Part shown: piece by piece, positions 32,293 through 46,300 of the stretch
Numbering within the stretch: the stretch's first letter is position 1
Layout of the letters: each line of letters opens with the position of its first letter
From: Apiotrichum sp. Y4204
Taxonomy: Eukaryota; Basidiomycota; Tremellomycetes; Trichosporonales; Trichosporonaceae
NCBI GenBank assembly: GCA_025531455.1
Contig: JAMYHL010000053.1
Location: 282,613 to 346,612 of the forward strand
DNA length: 64,000 nt
Direction of reading: 5' to 3'
The notes under the pieces: model-generated
What the model was told of the DNA's origin: nothing
Database searches by the model: none
Seen by the model: the letters and a program-made list of their open reading frames with translations, nothing else
Made by a program: the position numbers and the translations under genes

Positions 32293-35200
32293 ATGTCGGA
32301 GTCTCAAGTCGACCTACTCGACGACATCTTCCACACAGTCGACGCTCTCGAGGGTGGAACAGGCGAAGACGCCGGGTCTCCGCTAAACCCAGATGGTGCC
32401 GCAAACTCATGCGATGAGGAGGATTTCGAGCTGGACGAGCCAGCACTTCCTCCCCGCTCTACGAGTACGATAAATGAGCCATTCGCCGGCCCTTCAGGAT
32501 TGATTCGGCCCAAACCACGTCCCACACCTCCAGCATATGCCACCAGTCGCCAAACTGCATCTGCAGCCGGTCGCGCGCCCCTTGCACCAGCCAGAATGGC
32601 GACCAACGGAAGAGGATCATCGGGTGTTTCCTCCACAGCCGGACGCGGGGGGCGGATGGTGTACTCGGTTCAAAGGTCCGAGAACAACTCTGCCACCCAT
32701 TACTTCATGGTCCAATAGTGAGTAGCTTCCCCGACAGAGCTGACACGTAGTCGCAAACCGCAACAGAAGAAGGTATGTAGGAGTGCCGGGATGGAAGGAA
32801 GGAGGATAACTCGAATGCCTTTATTGATTCATAGCACAGTAAGTCTAACACGAAGGATGGCATGAGGCTCACCTACAGAAACTTGGGATGGAGACGCGTA
32901 CATCAAAGTGGAGGGCAGCCGTATCACCATGGTGTCCGAGGATGGCAAGCAGTAAGTGCTGTCTTTTGGCTGAGCTGAATAGTAGCATGGCGACCACATC
33001 TCTGGTCGGCGGCCTTCCCGGAGAAGGTTCGGAGCTGCGAATTGGTAACTGGGACTGTGAAGTAGACCGGCCTGTGACCTATGATGAGTGAGTTTGTCTA
33101 TCTTCCCAGCTCACCTTTCAGGTTCAAGCGTAGTACGGATTGTCTCAATAATCCCATCAATGCTCCCCAACAGTACTTGACCTCTCGCCCCCCAAGCACT
33201 CCGACTTCAGTCGCATCACGCAGTTCGGTGTCGACCCGTACCCCTCTATCATTCTCCAAGCCCTTCAAGCCCCCCTCAGTCATATCTCAGCCCAAACCAC
33301 AGGCCGTATCGCGCCCAGCCTCGCCCGCAGTCAAGATTTCAACTGAGAGTGGCGGGTTGTCTTCAACGACCCCAGTTAGCTCAGCTTCCTTCTACGCCAA
33401 ACCCAAGCCGATCCCCAAAAAGATTGTCATTGGCGAGAAGACAAGCAAAGAGCGTGAAGCGTGGGGAGGGGCCCTTCATGACCCTAAAATGGAAGGAGCG
33501 ATTGTTATGCCACGCCCACCCGAGAGCGAAGCTAAACGCAGAGGAACAGTGATCAACGACGTGGTCGTCGATCCCATCCTTTCCAGCAAAATGCGTGATC
33601 ACCAGCGGCAGGGGGTTGAGGTGGGCTTGACTTCGATCTTATTGCTGATCCCAGTTCATGTATCGCTGTGTGATGGGTATGACCGGCGCCAACGGTCAAG
33701 GGTGTATTCTCGCAGACGAAATGGGTCTTGGAAAGACTCTGCAGACAATAGCGTTGATTCACACTTTGTGCAGTGAGTTGTTGTTTTACAGCTTCGCCTG
33801 ACACTTTAGAACAATCCCCTTGGCAGAACGAGAGCTCGGTGTAAGGACATGTTGGGGGTCACAGTGTTCTAACTCCCGCAGGATTGGGCGAGCCCTTGTG
33901 GTTTGTCCGGTCTCGCTTGTCAACAATTGGAAGAAGGAGTTCCGCAAATGGTGAGCGCTAAACTCCTAAGTGTTGCTCCAGTTGACGTCTCAGGGTTCCC
34001 AGAGGCTTGGGTATTGTGGCCGTTGAGGATGGCAACGAGACTCAACTCACTGCCTTCACTCACCACACTGGGCTACACGTCCTCATCATTGGATATGAAC
34101 GAGTAAGTCGCGAAATACATGCACTGTGCTGACATTCAGCTGCGCAAAGTTATGTTAGTTGCGGCACGTGACTGTCAACTGACCTACCCAGTAAAAGACT
34201 CGCCGCTTGCCAACCACCGATCGGCCTCATCGTCTGCGATGAGGGCCATCGCCTCAAGTCCAAAGACAACAAAACTACCAAGATGTTTGATGCCCTCAGC
34301 ACGGCTCGACGGATCAGTTAGTTTGGATGAGTCGACCTAACTAACTCCCTCAGTGCTTACTGGAACGCCTGTCCAGAACGACCTAGGCGAATACTGGGCA
34401 ATGGTGTGTGACGCTGTAGACAACAAACACACTAACAGACAGGCCGATTTCTGCAACCCTGGCGTATTTGGAACCTACTCCCAATTTAGCCGCCAGTATG
34501 AGAAGCCAATTACCAAGTCCCGCGAACCGAAGTGCTCCCCAGCGGATTTTGAACGCGGAAAGGAGTGCATGGAAACTGTACGTTCGACGATGGGAAAACC
34601 TCGCTCGAGATTGGTTGATGTGTCATCTACTGATGACAGCTGTACTCTTTGGCCAAAGAGTTCGTGCTCCGTCGTACTGCTGAAGTGCTAGACAAGTATC
34701 TTCCTCCGAAAAGTGAGTCCTCATGTGTCTGATCATCATCTGTGCCAATGAGTTATGTGCACGATGCGGAGCTGTCCCTATAAAGTGCTGCCGAATGCAG
34801 AATCGCGATCACACATGCTTAGGCGTGGTGCCTTCTACTTGCGAATGAGTCCTCAGCTAACCATCTAGCCGAGTACGTTGTCTTTGTCGCTCCCACGCCT
34901 ACCCAACTCGATGTCTTCACACAGATTCTGGGAGGCGGAAAGGGCACAGCGCTACTCCGTGGCATGAGTTCGGCTCAACTCGCCACCAGTAAGTTTGTGA
35001 CAGTAGCCAGCGCTCATTCCTACAGTCGATCTGCTTCGCAAAGTTTCAAACTCACCAATAGTGGGTTTATCGTGAAGATCTTGCTTACATTGTAGCTTTT
35101 GCGCAAGAAAGGAGAGGGGTATCCAGACGAGGAGATTGAATCTGTGATAAAGGAGGCCTCAAGTCTCATACGCTCAAGTGGTCAAATGTCAGACATCAAT

Positions 35201-36776
35201 CTCAGCGGTGAGTTATCCCTCAAAGCGTGGCTTACAGTCAGGCAAGATGATGGTCCTCGACCGCATTTTGGAGTCGCTCGCCCATCCTCGGGATGAGAAG
35301 ATCGTTATCGTATCAAACTGGACGTCCACGCTGGACTTGATACAAGACTTGTGTATCAAGCGGCGTCTGAACTTCCTCCGCCTTGATGGCAGCACGCCTC
35401 AAAGGCAGAGACAAGAGTTTGTCGACCGCTTCAACAATCGTCCTTGGAGTGACAGTATGGTTTTCCTACTGAGTGCAAAGGCAGGTGGAGTGGGCTTGAA
35501 TCTCATTGGGTATGTTTGACTGTGTGCTCCGGTCTTTCGTACTGATGTTCAGCGCGTCGCGTCTGGTTCTCTTTGATAGTGACTGGTGAGTTAAGACGCT
35601 ATCCTAAACTTATGAGCAGGAATCCCTCAACCGATCTCCAGGCGATGGCACGAATCCATCGGTGAGAGCTTCCGCACGCTGTCTGGTCACAAGCTAACAC
35701 TCAGTGATGGCCAGAAAAAGCCAGTCTTCATCTATCGCCTACTGACAACCAACACGATTGATGAGAAGATTTATCAAGTAAGTGATCCTGTCCTTTTCCG
35801 TCACTGACGTATGTAGCGGCAGATTACGAAGACGGGTCTCTCTGACCAGATGATGGGGGGAGGTAATGGAGGGAAGGGCAAGGATTCCAAAGATTGTGAG
35901 CGGATTCATCTACATGCCCACTAATACGCTCAGCCTTCTCTTTTGAGGAGTTGCGTGACATCTTCTCAGTCACTGTCCACACGAACGGGTGCCAAACTCG
36001 TAAGTCCTGCCGATTATGCCATGCTCACAGCAGATGACCTATTATGCTGTGACTGTGAGGGGCACAACATGGCCGGCGACGGTAGTGAACCCTCCAACAC
36101 TCGTGACCCTTCAGGAAACGGCTCGGCCGAATCCAGCGACGACGAAGAAATGAACCTTGGTTTTCTCCCTGCTAGTCAATATGACCCCGAGCCGGTGAGT
36201 TCGGATGGACAGTTGCTGAAGCTGATTTTCAGACACCTAAGATGCGTCGCAAGGTAATGCCTCGGAATAACAGAGCTAATATTGCAGGCAGAAGCAGCCC
36301 AGCAGGCCAAGCTTGCCTCGCTCAAAGCGTGGCGTCACATGGACCCGTTCAAGCCCGACTCTATTCGTGCAGTCCAGGACAATCTGCTGTACAATCTTGT
36401 TCGAGAGGATTACAAGATATACGATCTGAAAAAAAGTTTGAGCGCCGCCACGACCGCTCAATCTTCGCGCAGTGATACCCCAATTGAAGGACCTCCGTCG
36501 AAGAAGCGCAGGGGTAACGACTTGTCGACAGTTGAAGACGCAATCGACGACGATTCCCAGGATGACGATGGGAGCGAGTATGAGAACGAGGGTCCGACCA
36601 ACAGCAAGCGCAAATCGTCGCGTCTTGAGTCACGCCAAAAGAGCAAAATGGACAAGTTGTCGACGGAGAGCGACAAACGGCACAACCTGCGCACGATGGC
36701 AGATGCAGGCCAGGCCGGCCGCATCATGTATGTATTTGAGAGGGTCTCCAAGTCAGGATTCACCGATACTCAATAG
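32293..36776 (+). CDS. RDH54: RDH54/TID1-type Rad54 paralogue, Swi2/Snf2 DNA translocase
   Basis: An intron-rich gene (roughly 18-20 short introns) encoding about 1,100 aa. The N-terminus is disordered. The helicase motifs follow in order: [19 protein letters not shown] (motif I), [18 protein letters not shown] (Ia), [14 protein letters not shown] (DEGH, II), [14 protein letters not shown] (III), [36 protein letters not shown] (IV), [38 protein letters not shown] (V) and a split [17 protein letters not shown] (VI). The C-terminal part has a CCDCEGH zinc-like motif and a basic and acidic tail. Rdh54 removes Rad51/Dmc1 from duplex DNA and supports interhomologue recombination. The N-terminal segment and tail favour RDH54 over RAD54. 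No frame break was noticed. Convergent with the uS17m gene. Confidence 0.92.
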
Positions 36777-36939
36777 AATGGTAGAGGTCGCGTAGATTGA
36801 TATCATCCGTATGTGTAGTTAGTAGCTCCGTGGAGTAGCATGTACCATGTATGCGAGTCCGGGTCCCCAAGATCAGTGAGGGGTGAGGCAGGGGAGATCA
36901 ATGCCATGCTATGTCTATACACTACCTACGCCCATACAA

Positions 36940-37387
36940 TCACTGGCTCTTGACGGCCTGGGTCTCCTGAAGAAGCTGCTCCGTCTTCGTAGCGGCCGGC
37001 GTGGCCGGCGCCGCGTCAAAGACTGGTGCGGCCTTGTCGATGGACAGAATGCGGTAGTGCTTGCGCTTGCTGAAGGGCTTGCCGTGGATAATGGTCACCT
37101 TGTCGCCTATCCGGGAAGCTGCGTGTTAATCTTCTGGGTCAATCGAGAAAGTGGTACCCACTTTCGTTCTCGTCGTGCACGAGGAACTTGGTTGTCCGGA
37201 TGATCTCCTTGAGGAGCTTGGGGTGCTCGACTTTACGGTGGACCTGTTGTCAGCTTGATACAGAATCAGGCGGCTCGGAGGAGCGGCCTGTGGGTTGCCG
37301 CCTGTATTCTGCGCAACTCACGAGGACGGTGACAGTCTTGGACATGGCGCCCGTCTTGGAGACGACGCCGTGGAAGAGGTTGGGCAT
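36940..37387 (-). CDS. MRPS17: Mitochondrial small-subunit ribosomal protein uS17m
   Basis: Exons 37322-37387, 37162-37243 and 36940-37118 encode 108 aa. MPNLFHGVVSKTGAMSKTVT, RKVEHPKLLKEIIRTTKFLV, HDENETSRIGDKVTIIHGKP and FSKRKHYRILSIDK follow the bacterial S17 pattern, including GDKV and the KRKH basic patch. The third exon could begin after either CACGCAG or CCGGATAG; the first gives ETSRIGDKV, which matches the family, so I chose it. The C-terminal extension (PVFDAAPATPAATK) is typical of fungal mitochondrial forms. The protein binds 16S-type rRNA in the mitoribosome. Confidence 0.92.
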
Positions 37388-38881
37388 GGCGGAGAAGGGA
37401 AGGGCAGGCGGAGGGAGAAGGAAGGGAAAGGAGGCAGTCGTTGAATCACGCTTCGCGAAGTCGAGGCGGGCGTGCGCGCAATGTGCCAATATCGGAGTCG
37501 CGGAGTCGACGGAGGTGTTGAGCCGAAGTGTTGTTGTTCGTTGTTGTTGAGATTGATTCACGATCTTGGATCTTGGATATCTTGGCCAGAGTCGAAAAAG
37601 TCGGGTGAGGGACATGGAATCCGATGATCCAGGGCCAATTCCGACTTGGAGGTAGCTTGTACAGGCCCCCCCTTTTGTCACGTGCCCTTCACAACGGAGA
37701 CAATAAGTACGTGTATATGCTTCTGGTCAGTATCATTCCCGCCCATATCCTTGCCCCACACGACACCACGAAAGAGAGTGGCGGTCTGGCCGGTCTGGCC
37801 CAATGCTGTATGCATGGACGGGCTGATGATGAATGATCGATGATGCATGCCCGTCACGATCGCACCACGATCACACCCGTCGCGTATCCACCACACCAGC
37901 GCACATCCCATCTTTGGACATGGAGCTTGTGGGGGGGGGGGCTTGGAGCCCTAGATTGCGCGTCGACGTTGCCGTTGATTGCAGATGGAGTTATATGGCA
38001 GTGGGGTCACGGGTCATGTGGAGATGGACAACCAGAGGATGGCTGGGACGCTGGGAGCACTGGGAGCGCGGGGACAGCGCGCCCCGTCGTGGCGTGACGA
38101 CTCGGTCGAGGTTCGGTGCCTCAATTGTGGAACACGCCTCAATACGCGACCACAATGCACAATGCACAATGCATAATGCACAATGCATACTGTGCTTCGT
38201 ACGTGCACCCACTACTCGATACACATTCGATGCAATGCATACGTGCATCGGGAATGTGTTGCAGCCCCACAGCTCCTGAGATTCGTGTTGACCGACGGGC
38301 GCTGGCGTGCCGATGGAGTTGCTCCTGTTTATGGTGCCGAAAGGTCTCGTTAGCTCATTTCCGACTCCGCGTGCTGCTTCGCCGCTCTGACAATTACCGC
38401 GCCATCCACCGGATCTCCACCGCCACACCAAAACCCCAGTCGCCATTCGCCTTGTCACCATCTCTCTCATTCTCATCCTCTTCATCGTCCTCCTCTACAA
38501 CATCCTTGTCAGCGCCGCCCCCACCACGCCGCGTGTCCTCCGGCCCTCCATCCATCCCAGAGGCCCGCCAGTGCTTGGTCCACATCGACAACCGCGACCT
38601 GCCACTTGTCAACGAGGACAGTTGTCGACACAGAAGAATACCTTCCTCTGTTCACTCGACACGCCACCCGTTTCACATCCCCCGACTTTACCACCCACAC
38701 GAGCGCACCTTTCGAGTCTCGCCATCTGAGACAACCTTCCGTTAGACCCCACGCACTGATCGGTCCGAGGGCAACACATCCGGGACAACTGACGGCGTGT
38801 AACCTGTTCTTCCTTTCACAACGTCCACCTCATCTAGCGAACTATCAACCTCCATTTCTTTGTCTCTCGACGCGCGCAAAC
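37388..38881. other. Divergent intergenic region, uS17m / Ser-Pro-rich protein
   Basis: About 1.5 kb without a recognised gene. Contains a G run (37931-37940), the 7-nt tandem repeat at 38151-38192, and a long C/T-rich leader-like stretch from 38400. Confidence 0.4.
38151..38192 (+). repeat. 7-nt tandem repeat (CACAATG)6
   Basis: Six consecutive units of CACAATG, two of them variant (CATAATG, CATACTG). A looser ATGCAATGCATACGTGCAT follows at about 38230. Confidence 0.85.
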
Positions 38882-40369
38882 ATGACGATCATACCTCCTG
38901 GAGCTCGACTGGGTGAGTAGCCTTGCGCTCTGCATTAAGAGTGCTGCGCACACAACATGCGGCTGCGTGCTTGTTGTGCCAATTGCCTTTAACCTTCCTG
39001 TGTCACTGTCCAGCGATCCAGCACACGTTCGCCTCTGGCATGTTCCATGTACGTCAAGCTAACCGCAGCCCCCGTGGACCTCCCTCCCCCTCCTCCGAGC
39101 GCGGACCCGCGTGAGCCAGAAGCAACTCGTCGCTGTCGCACTCCCGTACGCGCGAAAAGCCCATACTCCTCCCGCGCGTCGAGCCCGGTGCGCACCAGCT
39201 CGACATCACCCCCACCCCTACTGGCTCCCAAACCGCATACTGCGAGCACGTTGACATCCGGCGCACCTGTCACCCCGACGACAAGCTCATCGCTGACCGC
39301 CGCCGCGGCGATGAGCTCCACTGGCAAGCCGACGCACCACGGACACCACTTCCCGCACGGCCATCTGTCTCGCCCATCGTCGCCCTCCAGCATTCACTCA
39401 TCGGGCTCGGCCATCTTCGAGCGTGATATCGAGATGCCTGCTGTGGCCTCGCTTTCGCTCAACCCCTCAGGTCCCACGCTGAGCCACAAGTCGTCGCGCA
39501 TCTTCCACCAGCCGCACGGATCAAATCTCGAGCACACTGTCCCTGCTGTGCTTGACGACGCCATCGAGGCGCTGACCGCCGACGCACCGCTTACAGGCCT
39601 TGAAATCGAGGCCCCTGTTGCGTCCAGCGTGGGTGCAGCCCGGTCTCCGTCGTCCAACCTTTCCCCGGCCCTGCGTGCTCGCGTCACATCGTTCCCGTCA
39701 GCAAGTGGTGCATCGCGCAGCCCATCACCCGACGCACTTGGCGGTCCCGGCGGCTCTGGCTCGCCCATCTCGGCGCCGCTCTCACTCGCGACTGCTCTTG
39801 CGTCCAGCCCTGACCGTGATACCCGTTCGCCGGTCTCGCCCCTGTCCATGGGTTCGGCCATCTCCCCTGTGGAAACTCTTGCACCCCTATCGCCGACCTC
39901 TCCCAGCGCTGGGTCAAAGCATCGCCCCGCGCCACTTCGCCAGCTTTCCTCTGGGCCTCAGCTGCCAGGCGGCTGGGCGTTTGACGAGGATTCCCAGGGT
40001 GCGACGGCTGTCAAGCTCGACGACGCTCCAGCGCTGGCGATCCCTTCGCATATGACCCCCACGAAGGACAGCAAGCGCCGCGTCAGCTTTATTTCGTACA
40101 ATGATCTTCTCCTCAGTGTTCCCACTACAGTTACGAGCCTCAACGAGATCACCTCGGGCAACCTGTCCCCGGATCACCTCCCCGGTACAGTGTCTCCCAC
40201 CGTGCCGGTTACGCGTTCCCCTGCCCTCGCTGCGTCGGCAACGATTCCTTCGACACTCTCGGCCCTCGCACCGCTGGAGGGCGAGTGGTCCCGCGAAGGT
40301 CTCGGTCGCGGTCTTGAGCAGCGGTTGGAGGCCCTGATTCCCCCTGGTGAGAACCAGACGAAAGCATGA
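38882..40369 (+). CDS. Ser/Pro-rich protein of unknown function
   Basis: Exon 38882-38912 (MTIIPPGARL) and exon 39069-40369 join in frame (CTG G | CC CCC) with a GTGAGT donor, giving 443 aa. Alternatively translation starts at the ATG at 39047 without this intron. Most of the protein is low-complexity Ser/Pro/Ala with many SP and TP sites, suggesting a phosphorylated regulatory protein. One segment stands out as ordered: PTKDSKRRVSFISYNDLLLS followed by VPTTVTSLNEITSG (about residues 338-372), a basic patch plus hydrophobic core that is probably the conserved motif. No signal peptide or membrane segment. Family not recognised. Confidence 0.7.
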
Positions 40370-43300
40370 GACATTGGGAGCAGGTGGTCTGTGCGAAACG
40401 GGGGGTGGGCAATGAGCTGGTGGATTTCAGGCTTCGTACCGACATTTGGACCCCATTGGGCTCATTTGCCACCAATCCACTTCCACCGTCTCGTCCCTTG
40501 CTTTCCGACATCTCGATCTCCGTCCTCCCTTTCGTCTGCTTTCTTTCCCGCTTCATTCCCCTCTGAAATTCTTTCTCGAGCTTTCCGATGTTCTCCGGTC
40601 TCAGTAATGGTATAATGCGCCATCCCGCAATGGTAACGAAACGTAGTGGTATGGTGGTCTGTGTGATGGAAATGTCTCATGAAATGCACATTGCTCGTGG
40701 CCCAGCGTCCACTAACTGCTTACATGCAGGCGAAAGCGAACCTTGCGCGCGAGCCGCAAAACCATCCGAGCATCGAGAAGGGCTGCGCTAGCCGGACAGC
40801 CCCTACGTCGAGAATAACATGGCTCCTAGATGAACTAACGCCCCCTCCCTAACCCTCACTACAGGACACGGTCATTGTTAGTTACGTTGGAGTTCATCGC
40901 CAGATGAAGTACAATCAGGCGCGAAAATACCGTCCAGAACACCACATACTTGGCAAATCAGCCGTGATTTTGCGTGCGGCGCTTGCGGTGCGCCCAACGA
41001 GTGCCGCGACAGATGTGATTGCGAGGTCTGGCTCACATAAAGTCACAGCATCTGAATGGTTTGGCTATGAAGTGCAGAGGAGTCTAGCTGTCTTGAGGCT
41101 TTCAAGCACCGGCGGCTTCCTGTAACTTACATCTTCACAGCCTTTCCTTGGAAACCACAAGGTCCACTGATCTCCCTGGCTCATCGGGTCCACGTTCAGC
41201 CTTTTGACGTTGAAGCAGAAGTACATTGGATCACAGTATGACGGACAGAGTCGACCCCGGATATCCCGAGACTTAATGGAGAGTCGGTTTTCGGCCTATA
41301 CTACACCACTGTGGACCCCCTATCGGACGGCTTGCTTCCTCTGGTAGCTCACTGCACCACGATCAGATCGTACGGTCCGCTCATCTCCTCCTCCAACGCC
41401 GACAGTAACGCGCTCAACCATTGAATTGTATCGCGACCCACGCTCAGGTTCTTGCTCTTGCGTTCGCCGCGCTCGCGCTGTGCTACGCAACACGGCCCCT
41501 GTACAATCTTCCGACCATGCCCCTAATAGGTGGCCCGGCCAACAACAGATGTCTTCATACGCGATCGAAACCAGGACTGCCTCGGGAATCCCGCTTTCGC
41601 CTCCATAATCCGGCCCGTCGGAGCATCCTCCTCGGAACAGAAGCGAACTGGTCGAAACCGCCATCTGATGCAGTGAGGACAAGGGGAACGGCAAGAGACA
41701 CGACCACCGCTGCTACCACCCGACCGTCCGCTGCACGGAAGTCTCTCTCTCTCTCTCTATCAATAAACGCACGGCAAGGGGACGCGCCTATAACGAAAAC
41801 GAAAGCAGTGAGGAAGATGGAGCTTGGTGAAGAGGTTACAGAAGACAAACGGGAACGGTGACAGGTTAACACAACGAGGGCTTTCAGCGGGCACTCTGAC
41901 GCATCAACAAAACGTTTGATTGGGACAAGGACACCAACCGACGGACACGGCCGAGTCTCTCTACACCTACCTGGTTGGGCGGGGCGTCAGATATCGTCCT
42001 GCATCAATCGCATCACGAGTCCCGGCTGACCTCATTGTTCGCGAGCCACCCACGGCGAACCTGAGGTGGTAGTGTGTGCTGTGGTGGTGATGCGTAGGGC
42101 GTGGCTGATTTCTTTAAGGGCGTTGGCTCCTGCCGCCCGTCAGACAGCAGAGCCCTTCCTGGCACTCTCATCGGGAGTGGGGACACACCCGGGAGCGGCC
42201 TGCTGAGCCTTTGTTAACCGGTCGGTCATACCTCTCCAAGCATGGTGACCGAAACTAGAGATGGTAAACACGACGGAGCCAACATGCACACATCACATTG
42301 AATGCGTATCACCACGGCCGCGAGCGAAGTGGCCGGCGCGGGAGATACTGGCAAACAAACAGATAATGATCAGGAAACACAATTGAGAAACCCAAGTCCT
42401 GTCGGCGGGTTGCACTTCTTAAGTGGTTGCGATACAGTATCCTCTCGGCCAACATACGGCTACAGTAACAGTGTCAGAAGGCAGCTGAATATCAGTACGG
42501 AGGAATGACATTCCTGCCCAACGCTCGTCATTCCCTAATCGCTGATGGTCCGATGGCCGTGGCGTGAAGCCTATGACTCCTGCCGACACCGGGCGTTCAT
42601 CACCGCTCATATTGTATCTCAAAAGTCACCCGTCCGCGCTGGGTCGCCAACATGGTTCAAGCGGCAAGCTGTCAATACAGACCTAGTATTACACAATCAA
42701 TTGATGTGATGATTGGTCTCGGATGCCAATTGTGGCGACGCTTTCCCCATACCGCAGCGCCTTCACATGCCCGAGGCTAATGAACGTCTCGGCGAGGCAA
42801 ACCGATGGCCGCCGAACTTGGAGGTGCGGTATGCTACCAGTTGTGAGGCACCACTAACCGAGACGTTTACGCCAGCGCCGTGGCAGACTCTCGGCGACAC
42901 AGGCTACTGTCACCTTGTATGACCGTTGGGCCTGGACTCGTACGGACCTCCAGCCAAGGCGACTTGAGGCTCGGTGCGGATGTCGCAACGCCCTGCCAAG
43001 ACAAGTGGTCACCAAGCTCCATGTTTCCCAGAAGGTCTGGAGATGTGGGCGCCAGCCGACGGGCGTCTTATTCGTCAGTCTGTCAGCGAACCAGATGGCC
43101 GGACATGGTCGACCCAAGTCCTAGCAACATCTGGAAGAACCGATTAGTCAAGCAACGACTTTTCCCCCCGTAGAGAGTTTGTAGCGGGCTAGGCCTAATT
43201 GTGGGACAAGATGAGCGGAAACGCATTAGGTTTGCGTTTTTAGAATCCAACGGTTCCTGGTGGGCGAGCACAACTTGGCGCCCGTTGACAGAGGTGTGTG

Positions 43301-46300
43301 CGGAGGCATGGCATTGCATGGGTAGTTCGGTGTGCGCAAGACGTCACTTACATGCCAAGGAATCATTGTGTGAGAAAGAAAGCAAAAAATGTTTCTTCAA
43401 GAGGCCGAACAGTGACTGGTTTGTGGATTCCAACGTGCTACAACGCGAGCTCATGATCTAGATCTGTCAGGTCGGACGCTCGGAGAGTTGACGGACATCA
43501 ATCTGTTACTCTGGTCCAAATGTCGGTCAACGTGCCACTGTAAACGGTCGATTGTGAATGGCCATCCGCTGATAAGACTGCTGGAAGCAAGGAGAGGCAA
43601 GGTTGGACGAGGGGTAATCGACATGGTGTGCCATAAGGGCCCCAACGCGGCGAGGAGATGTACCGGCGCAAACACCAGAGGAATGATGAAGGTTTGGACA
43701 TTTCGACAAGCTCTACAACATTTTATCGCCGGGTTTGGTAGTTGATGGAACCCCTGACGTTGTGTGCCTTGCCTCTCTGATCATGTCTGACGACGACAAG
43801 ATCTCGACAACGCCTCACATCCACGGAAACACACATTGTGCTACGCAATAACCTCACGATTCGGAGCGCTAGAGCTTTGGAGCGGCGCAGGGAGCAGGCG
43901 CTATTTTCATGCGGGGCATCCATGTGGGTCGGCCATGTGCCCGTCGCTCATCGCCGAGGCGCCCTACTTGTGACATTGCGAGGGTGGCATCCACAGCGGC
44001 TACACGGTATGCACTATGCGCACAGGTCTGCCTTGTGGCCTGGCTGGTGCTCGTCGTAATCTTTGTGTAGAGTAGTTGGCCCATTCTGTCAGCCAGAGAG
44101 CGTGTTGGAGCTTTGGAGCTGGGGAGAGGCGCTTGTCCGCGGGGAGATCGGAACCGATCTATAGTGCGGGGTAATCGATCAGCGCGTTTCTTGCTTCCAT
44201 TCCCGGCGATCGCATGTAAAAAAGGGGCAAGGGCGGATCAAGGGGGAGGGGGGGAACAAAGGTACCAATCCCAAAAGGATGTGCGGAGGTGCACGGCCCA
44301 AGAGTTGCGAGATTGCACCAGAACGGGTAACGAAGAATGGCCCATAACGTGACCGATGACCCATAAGGCCGTAGATGTGTACGTGCATTGGGATCGCATC
44401 TCGAAGAGCCATGAACCGTGCAGGTCTTTTGACCAAAAGAGGATCTCATGGATCCTACTCTGGCACTTCAATTGACCACTGTCGTCATAGTCGACGTCTG
44501 TTGATTTCCACATGAGAACCAAAAAGTGTTCCCGACCAGTAGGACTGTAAGTTCACCCACTACCAATATGGTGCAGCCAGTGCGTAAGGTGCCAAACGGT
44601 TATGGATGGTGTCTCCTCGAGTGACATCGGCCATCAACGAGAACATGTGCATACCATTGGATCTCACAAACGTCATCGGGCGGCACTAAGCGCTGTCACA
44701 GGCGGGTCATAAGCAAGCCACTCGACGTCGAGCACGGTTAAGAGCGGGGGCGTTCGTGACCCGACTGCCTCACTACTCCAGATTGGGCACATTCTGCCCT
44801 CTGGCATCCAGTGTTGATGTGGTCCTGTCTGCATTGCCTTCATTCACTGCTCTCTGGTCGCTGTTATCTGAGCAACCCTGCCACCATAATATGCAAGTAA
44901 GCGCAGCAGTCAGCATTCTCGTTCACGATGACCAGTTCTATCACACGGTTCAAGCAATTCAAGGCAGACCACTTGGCCATTTGCTCACTTTGGGGGTCTT
45001 TGACCTGACCTGCGGCCTGCGGGGGTCGCACGAGTTGCACCAGACTGCGGCAACTTCGGCTTTTTTAATGTGAATCACGCTAAAAATCAGTGATCAATGA
45101 CCCATCGACGCTAAAGACACCGATAGGGGGGAAAATAAACAAAAATCGCCCGGTGCTGCCGTGCTTGCCGGTCGTGCCGAACCTCCCGCCGCTTGGCCGT
45201 CCTACACTGCGGCGGCTCTCCTGTGCCTTGCCTGCCTATGGCGGGCACGATAAACGGGGGGCCGGGGGCGGTGAGTGCATGAGTGATGCACACGATGATC
45301 ATGCGCGGGGCGTGTGCGCCCGCGTCGGGTTCCGAGGCATGCCATCCACCCAAAAGCCACATACGCCACACGACCGACCCCCACTTCAATCTGGCGATGA
45401 GCTCATCCACTCTCTACGGCTAAAAAGCCGTCACGGCGGGTCACGGGCACCAGAGCCCAGGGCAACTATCGCACAAGCCAGGGACTCCTTCCACACGACG
45501 CGCCAGGTCTGAGGATGCATCCAGGGGGGTATCCCTGGTCGATTTTTACCTCCTCTTCTGCACCAGTCAATAGCGTCTAAAAGCTCAGCACAACAACTGC
45601 GGAGCGGAGGAGCCAAGGATGGAGAAGCAAGTTAGAACATTGTTTTTGGAAGTGGGATCTCTGCATAGTCTTTTTTTGGGTCGCAGGAAAGCAGAACAAC
45701 AGAGGCAGCCGAGCTGGGTGGTGGTGTGTGGGGTGTGAGGGGTGGGCAGTACACACAGCACCGGTCCGGGATTTCACGATCCAGACACGATGATTCCACA
45801 ACCTTGGCTGTTTTGCCCCTCTGTTTCCGGGTGTACCTGGTTGCCCCAAATGTGCCGGCCCAAAGTGCTCGAGCTTCTGATAAAGTTGGCCATGGATCCA
45901 TGGGAGTACGTGCGTACGACGTGACTCCCTCTCTAGTCCTCTGGGTTCTCCTCCACTGACCGTCCGCACACCTCATCCGTTGCTACAGTTGTGGTAGTGG
46001 TGGTGTCATAGTCTCGCCCTTGCCCGTCTTGGGTTTTGGACCTGGGAAGGGGCAACATCGGGCTGCACTGCGCTGCGATGCATGCTTTTCTACTCTCTAA
46101 TTTCCCTGCAGGCCGCATCAGGGTGCGACTTGCTGCCAAATAGCCTCGCTCAGTGTCCCTTGCTTGGATGTCATAGTGTGCATGCCTGCCCATCAAGGTT
46201 GACCAGCAGCGCTCTCATACTCCTACTCGGTACTGCCCTGCCCTATTCCTCACCCCCGATCCCCCGACGCCTACTTTACTCCTAAACGTCACCGCACCTA

